NCBI GenBank assembly: GCA_030248225.1
Contig: JASANE010028230.1
Span: 1-64,000 of the forward strand
Origin: Trileptium ribeirensis
Lineage: Eukaryota > Nematoda > Enoplea > Enoplida > Thoracostomopsidae
Reading direction: 5' to 3'
Length of the DNA: 64,000 bases
Shown here: piece after piece, positions 59,201 through 64,000 of the stretch
How the letters are laid out: every line of letters starts with the position of its first letter
Numbering within the stretch: position 1 is the first letter of the stretch
Notes under the pieces: model-generated
Databases searched by the model: none
What the model saw: the letters and a program-made list of their open reading frames with translations, nothing else
Told to the model about the DNA's origin: nothing
Translations under genes and position numbers: made by a program

Positions 59201-60037
59201 CATATAGATATATATAGATATATATACATATATATAATATACATATATATATAATTATTGTGTAAAGAGGTATATATAGTGTACATCATGCGTTAATATT
59301 TTTATTGTCAGTACGACAGAGAAACATCTGGCGCTATTCGCTTTCACACTATAAAAATCAGGAGATAAATCTGCCGTTTACTGTCACTTAGTGTGAAGTA
59401 TATTCTATTTTCTACACTAATTGACGCAATTTAACAAACACTTTGGTACTAGCCGACAACATTTAATGTCCTTAAATATATTCAGATGAGTACCAAGGAT
59501 CAGTCATCATTGCAAAAGCAATTGTGCTGAATTAAACTAGCAAATACCTGTAAATACTGATATAGATTTAGGTTGGCTAATAGATATGATGCTAAGAAAT
59601 TAAATAACCGCTTGCCAACAACTTATATTTTTTCCAGTCAAAACAGCAAAATATATTAACTGAAACTCTTAAATTATTGAGTAATATAGAAGAGACAAAT
59701 ATCTTTTAATTATACAATTCCTTATGTCCATCTGTCATTTATTTAAGAATTATAAATTTCACCTAATTTCATTCAACGCGGCTTGGTTTGTTTGGTCGTA
59801 CAATATGTTCTCGAACTTTGATCGAACGCGTTAGAACAACGTACATTAAACGCAGGAACTTCTCTACTAAAATATAATTTGAGCCCAACTGCATTCAGGT
59901 CCTTTATTACAATTGTAATTGAAGGAACTTTAGACCAAACCGTAACATGCCATGTTTCGCAGAATAGTTTATTAGTCAATTTGCAACACAATTTGCGTTC
60001 AAGCTATCCTTAGCAAGCTTGTTGTTTTTGCTCCATA
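56221..60037. other. Gene-free stretch
   Basis: AT-rich with no supported gene or RNA. A TATATA/GATATA microsatellite lies at about 59200-59255. Possible unrecognised repeats at 57410-57800 and 58260-58500 are less AT-rich than the background, but no family could be assigned. Confidence 0.45.
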
Positions 60038-60830
60038 TACGGGGTACGGATATCCTGTGGTACGGAATAAAAAAGAAAAGATCTAATTTCTGTTATCATA
60101 TCATAAGTGGAAAGCTTTCAAAAAATTGCGTCCATGCATTACATGTACAGTATGGTCTCATTGTGAATTTCGTAAATTCTTGTCTAATCGAACTTTCGCC
60201 GTTAACACTGATAATAGTTGTTCTATATAATCCGACATGTGCAATGTCATATAAAAATTTTTTAATATTATATATTATGTTTATTATTCATTAGTATATT
60301 ATATATTTATTATATTTATTTTTATATGATCTGGGTGGCGTTATTTCATATGAGAAATTTGGTTCAACCAGATACTTCAAAAGTTCACTAAGGCCAAATG
60401 GAATATATAACTTTAGATAGACACAGAAGATAGGTGAACACGCTCATACTTTTATCAATAAACGTAGCTTTCTTATTCGGAAGCCAAATTAATGCACCTA
60501 AATCACGAAATATATATAGATAATATCATAGCTAGGAATTTCATAAAATTCAGCTATAAGTTTTTACGAAAAAACGTATCCTTGCGCTAAAAAATTAAAG
60601 TAAACAGCGGTTGTGTTTGCGGAAACTTATATCGAATATAAGCTGTCACCTCTTTCTAAAACAATATTATCTAAGATTTTATGATGCCCGATATTTTCTT
60701 GACTTGTCAAATATATAATTAACACTCAAAGGAATTTATCAAATGTAATAGAAAGTTTGAGTTAAAGGCATCGTTGCTTCAATGCAAAATTGATATGATC
60801 CTTCAGTCATTATTATTTAAATGGATTAAT

Positions 60831-61252
60831 GCGGCGTTTACGTTATAAAGGACCCTTTATGTGAAAATTTTGTACCCCAATGGCCTAGACTAGATCATTC
60901 AATGGCATGCGGTATATACCTACACTATATAATGCAATAGATGGTGTACAACACACCTCAACTCAATTATAGTGGCTAAATCTACCTATTGTATATTATT
61001 GACGGTGTCAAGAACACCATCTACAAACACATTATATAAGGTGTCAGCATGGTGTAGCTCACACGAACATCATATAAAGTTTATGGCGGGTTCTACACCA
61101 TACTATTATCGACACTACACTATCTATTTATACTATCAGAAAATACCATCAGAAACACCATGTTGTCCAAGACACTATAAATTTGATGGTGGCAGAGACA
61201 CTCAGGGTGGATAAAACTTTCACATGGGGGTCCTTTGTAACGTAAACGCTGC
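60831..61252. mobile_element. MITE-like element in the left palindrome arm
   Basis: Ends GCGGCGTTTACGTTATAAAG and, reverse complemented, GCAGCGTTTACGTTACAAAG: inverted termini of about 25 bp. The interior is studded with short GGTGT and ACACC strings that can pair locally. No coding capacity recognised. Confidence 0.7.
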
Positions 61253-62779
61253 ATAAACGCTACAAGGTACAACTATAAAAACTTTGGTCTATGAGGCTTT
61301 TGAAGACGAAACGTTCCTGAAAGAATACAAGTTTTAATAACAACTGCAGTACTATGAATTATCCTATATTTTGAATTTATTGCATACAATGCGACTTCTT
61401 CTTAGACTTGTAAGTTGTACTCAAATTGGAACTGATGCCTAGCGTAATATATATTCCTTGTTTACGTAGTCGGTATTTTGAAGCGTATGTTTGCATGAGC
61501 TTATACAGCGTTGAAAATGACACAGTGAATTTATTCATAGTATCTCATCGCAGGGCCAGCGCTACTTTGATGGACGACTGAAAGACAAAGCCAGGGTTAC
61601 ATTTATAAAACAGGAACCATCTGGATGGTAATTATATAGTATAAGTAGATACGTTCCGTGGCATAACATATGCCGCAGAATTTGAAAAAATAGAAACCTA
61701 GTCGCAATCCTACTATATTCCTGATTAAAAGTTTACATATAATTTCTGAAATCTGGGTATATCAACTATATTATGTGGTTCCACTAAACATATACAACTG
61801 TCTTAAAAGTGGAAACCTAGTCGCAATCCTGCGATATTCCTGATTAAAAGGTTACGATCATATTTCTGAAATCTGGCTAAATCAACTTTATCAATTAGTT
61901 CTACGAAACATTTTATCCTTTAAATTCTTTACACAGTCGTATGAAATAATTTACTTATATGCTACTAATATTACAAATAAATAATAGTATAATTTTACAC
62001 CATAAAGCGATATATAAGTTTACTATTTCGCAACGTCGACAAACGACATAACTACATTATACATATGGTTGCATGCATGCGTAGATTGTTTCATACGACT
62101 GTGTAAAGAATTTAAAGGATAAAATGTTTCGTAGAACTAATTGATAAAGTTGATTTAGCCAGATTTCAGAAATATGATCGTAACCTTTTAATCAGGAATA
62201 TCGCAGGATTGCGACTAGGTTTCCACTTTTAAGACAGTTGTATATGTTTAGTGGAACCACTTAATATAGGTGATATACCCAGATTTCAGAAATTATATGT
62301 AAACTTTTAATCAGGAATATAGTAGGATTGCGACTAGGTTTCTATTTTTTCAAATTCTGCGGCATATGTTATGCCACGGAACGTATCTACTTATACTATA
62401 TAATTACCATCCAGATGGTTCCTGTTTTATAAATGTAACCCTGGCTTTGTCTTTCAGTCGTCCATCAAAGTAGCGCTGGCCCTGCGTTATATGATGAATA
62501 CTCACTGTGTCATTTTCAACGCTGTATAAGCTCATGCAAACATACGCTTCAAAATACCGACTACGTAAACAAGGAATATATATTACGCTAGGCATCAGTT
62601 CCAATTTGAGTACAACTATAGTCTAAGAAGAAGTCGCATTGTATGCAATAAATTCAAAATATAGGATAATTCATAGTACTGCAGTTGTTATTAAAACTTG
62701 TATTCTTTCAGGAACGTTTCGTCTTCAAAAGCCTCATAGACCAAAGTTTTTATAGTTGTACCTTGTAGCGTTTACACCC

Positions 62780-63205
62780 AGCGTTTACGTTACAAAGGAC
62801 CCCCATGTGAAAGTTTTATCCACCCTGACATGCGTCTCTGCCACCATCAAATTTATAGTGTCTTGGACAACATGGTGTTTCTGATGGTATTTTCTGATAG
62901 TATAAGTAGATAGTGTAGTGTCGATAATAGTATGGTGTAGAACCCGCCATAAACTTTATATGTATGTTCGTGTGAGCTACACCATGCTGACACCTTATAT
63001 AATGTGTTTGCGAATGGTGTTCTTGACACCGTCAGTAATAAACAATAGGAAGATTTTAGCCACTATAATTGAGTTGATGGTGTCTTGCACACCATCTATT
63101 GCATTATATAGTGTAGGTATATACCGCATGCCATTGAATGATCTAGTCTAGGCCATTGGGGTACAAAATTTTCACATAAAGGGTCCTTTATAACGTAAAC
63201 GCCGC
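62780..63205. mobile_element. MITE-like element in the right palindrome arm
   Basis: Mirror copy of the element at 60831-61252, with the same inverted termini (GCGTTTACGTTACAAAGG, and reverse complement GCGGCGTTTACGTTATAAAG). The outer flank differs slightly from the left copy (CACCCA in place of ATAAACGCTGC-type sequence). Confidence 0.7.
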
Positions 63206-64000
63206 ATTAATCCATTTAAATAATAATGACTGAAGGATCATATCAATTTTGCATTGAAGCAACGATGCCTTTAACTCAAACTTTCTATTACATTTGATAA
63301 ATTCCTTTGAGTGTTAATTATATATTTGACAAGTCAAGAAAATATCGGGCATCATAAAATCTTAGATAATATTGTTTTAGAAAGAGGTGACAGCTTATAT
63401 TCGATATAAGTTTCCGCAAACACAACCGCTGTTTACTTTAATTTTTTAGCGCAAGGATACGTTTTTTCGTAAAAACTTATAGCTGAATTTTATGAAATTC
63501 CTAGCTATGATATTATCTATATATATTTCGTGATTTAGGTGCATTAATTTGGCTTCCGAATAAGAAAGCTACGTTTATTGATAAAAGTATGAGCGTGTTC
63601 ACCTATCTTCTGTGTCTATCTAAAGTTATATATTCCATTTGGCCTTAGTGAACTTTTGAAGTATCTGGTTGAACCAAATTTCTCATATGAAATAACGCCA
63701 CCCAGATCATATAAAAATAAATATAATAAATATATAATATACTAATGAATAATAAACATAATATATAATATTAAAAAAATTTTTATATGACATTGCACAT
63801 GTCGGATTATATAGAACAACTATTATCAGTGTTAACGGCGAAAGTTCGATTAGACAAGAATTTACGAAATTCACAATGAGACCATACTGTACATGTAATG
63901 CATGGACGCAATTTTTTGAAAGCTTTCCACTTATGATATGATAACAGAAATTAGATCTTTTCTTTTTTATTCCGTACCACAGGGATATCCGTACCCCGTA

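Larger units (their letters stand above)
60038..64000. repeat. Large palindrome: two arms of about 1.9 kb, 142-bp spacer
   Basis: The left arm 60038-61946 is the reverse complement of the right arm 62089-64000. TACGGGGTACGGATATCC at 60038 pairs with GGATATCCGTACCCCGTA at the window end, and ACACAGTCGTATGAAA at 61931 pairs with TTTCATACGACTGTGT at 62089. Arms differ at scattered bases and small indels (for example around 61400 versus 62610, and 61530 versus 62490). The right arm is cut by the window edge. Each arm holds an inner transposon-like element and a tandem pair with GAAACCTAGTCGCAATCCT. ORFs here appear as mirror pairs. Confidence 0.95.

Noticed and set aside
60019..63151. ORFs within the palindrome arms
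   Set aside because: They occur as mirror pairs, have no recognised motif, and lie in repeat sequence.
60038..64000. Palindrome as a pure assembly mirror artefact
   Set aside because: The arms show scattered substitutions and indels relative to each other, which an artefactual mirror would not. Long-read confirmation would still be valuable.

Overview
The window is AT-rich nuclear DNA from an invertebrate animal. It has spliced genes with canonical GT-AG borders (acceptors mostly TTTTAG or TTTCAG), introns of about 0.6-6.5 kb, tRNA-derived SINE heads, MITEs, a hAT element, a LINE fossil and several satellite arrays. Nothing looks bacterial or organellar. I cannot name the species; a tunicate or a similarly fast-evolving invertebrate would fit, but that is a guess.

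The left two thirds (about 2.6-40.8 kb) is one gene on the minus strand: a formin of the FHOD/Fhos family. I rebuilt 20 exons by matching family motifs and requiring intron phases to agree at every junction. In coding order: a 434-codon Ser/Asn-rich first exon (39539-40842); eight or more exons for the armadillo-like FH3 region and linker (36936 down to 24082); a large exon with the acidic/Gln-rich linker and the FH1 proline runs (22149-23276); seven exons for FH2 (21242 down to 6048); a tail exon (5027-5219); and the DAD autoinhibitory motif (3368-3520). All phases close, giving about 1,617 codons before a still uncertain last exon. The expected N-terminal GTPase-binding-domain exons were not found. 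The first exon splices in phase straight into the start of FH3.

The introns carry much of the unusual material: a 110-bp satellite (6.77-7.63 kb), a 112-bp satellite (16.4-18.2 kb), a 209-bp higher-order repeat (34.65-36.69 kb), a purine-rich degenerate minisatellite (27.25-27.9 kb), MITE-like inverted repeats and SINE heads. The most interesting item is a 94-bp tandem duplication of FHOD exon 5 (30764-30951). The donor of one copy overlaps an in-phase acceptor for the other, which would make the two copies mutually exclusive.

The right third (40.9-64 kb) has no gene I can support. It holds a 299-bp MITE, a 137-bp tandem duplication, a 763-bp hAT transposon with terminal repeats, near-perfect 8-bp target duplication and a transposase-start remnant, a 2.9-kb 33-bp minisatellite open in several frames with a 297-bp higher-order unit, a decayed LINE (endonuclease and reverse-transcriptase pieces), and a palindrome of about 4 kb (arms about 1.9 kb, spacer about 142 bp) reaching the window edge. 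I saw no CRISPR array, rRNA or intact tRNA gene.
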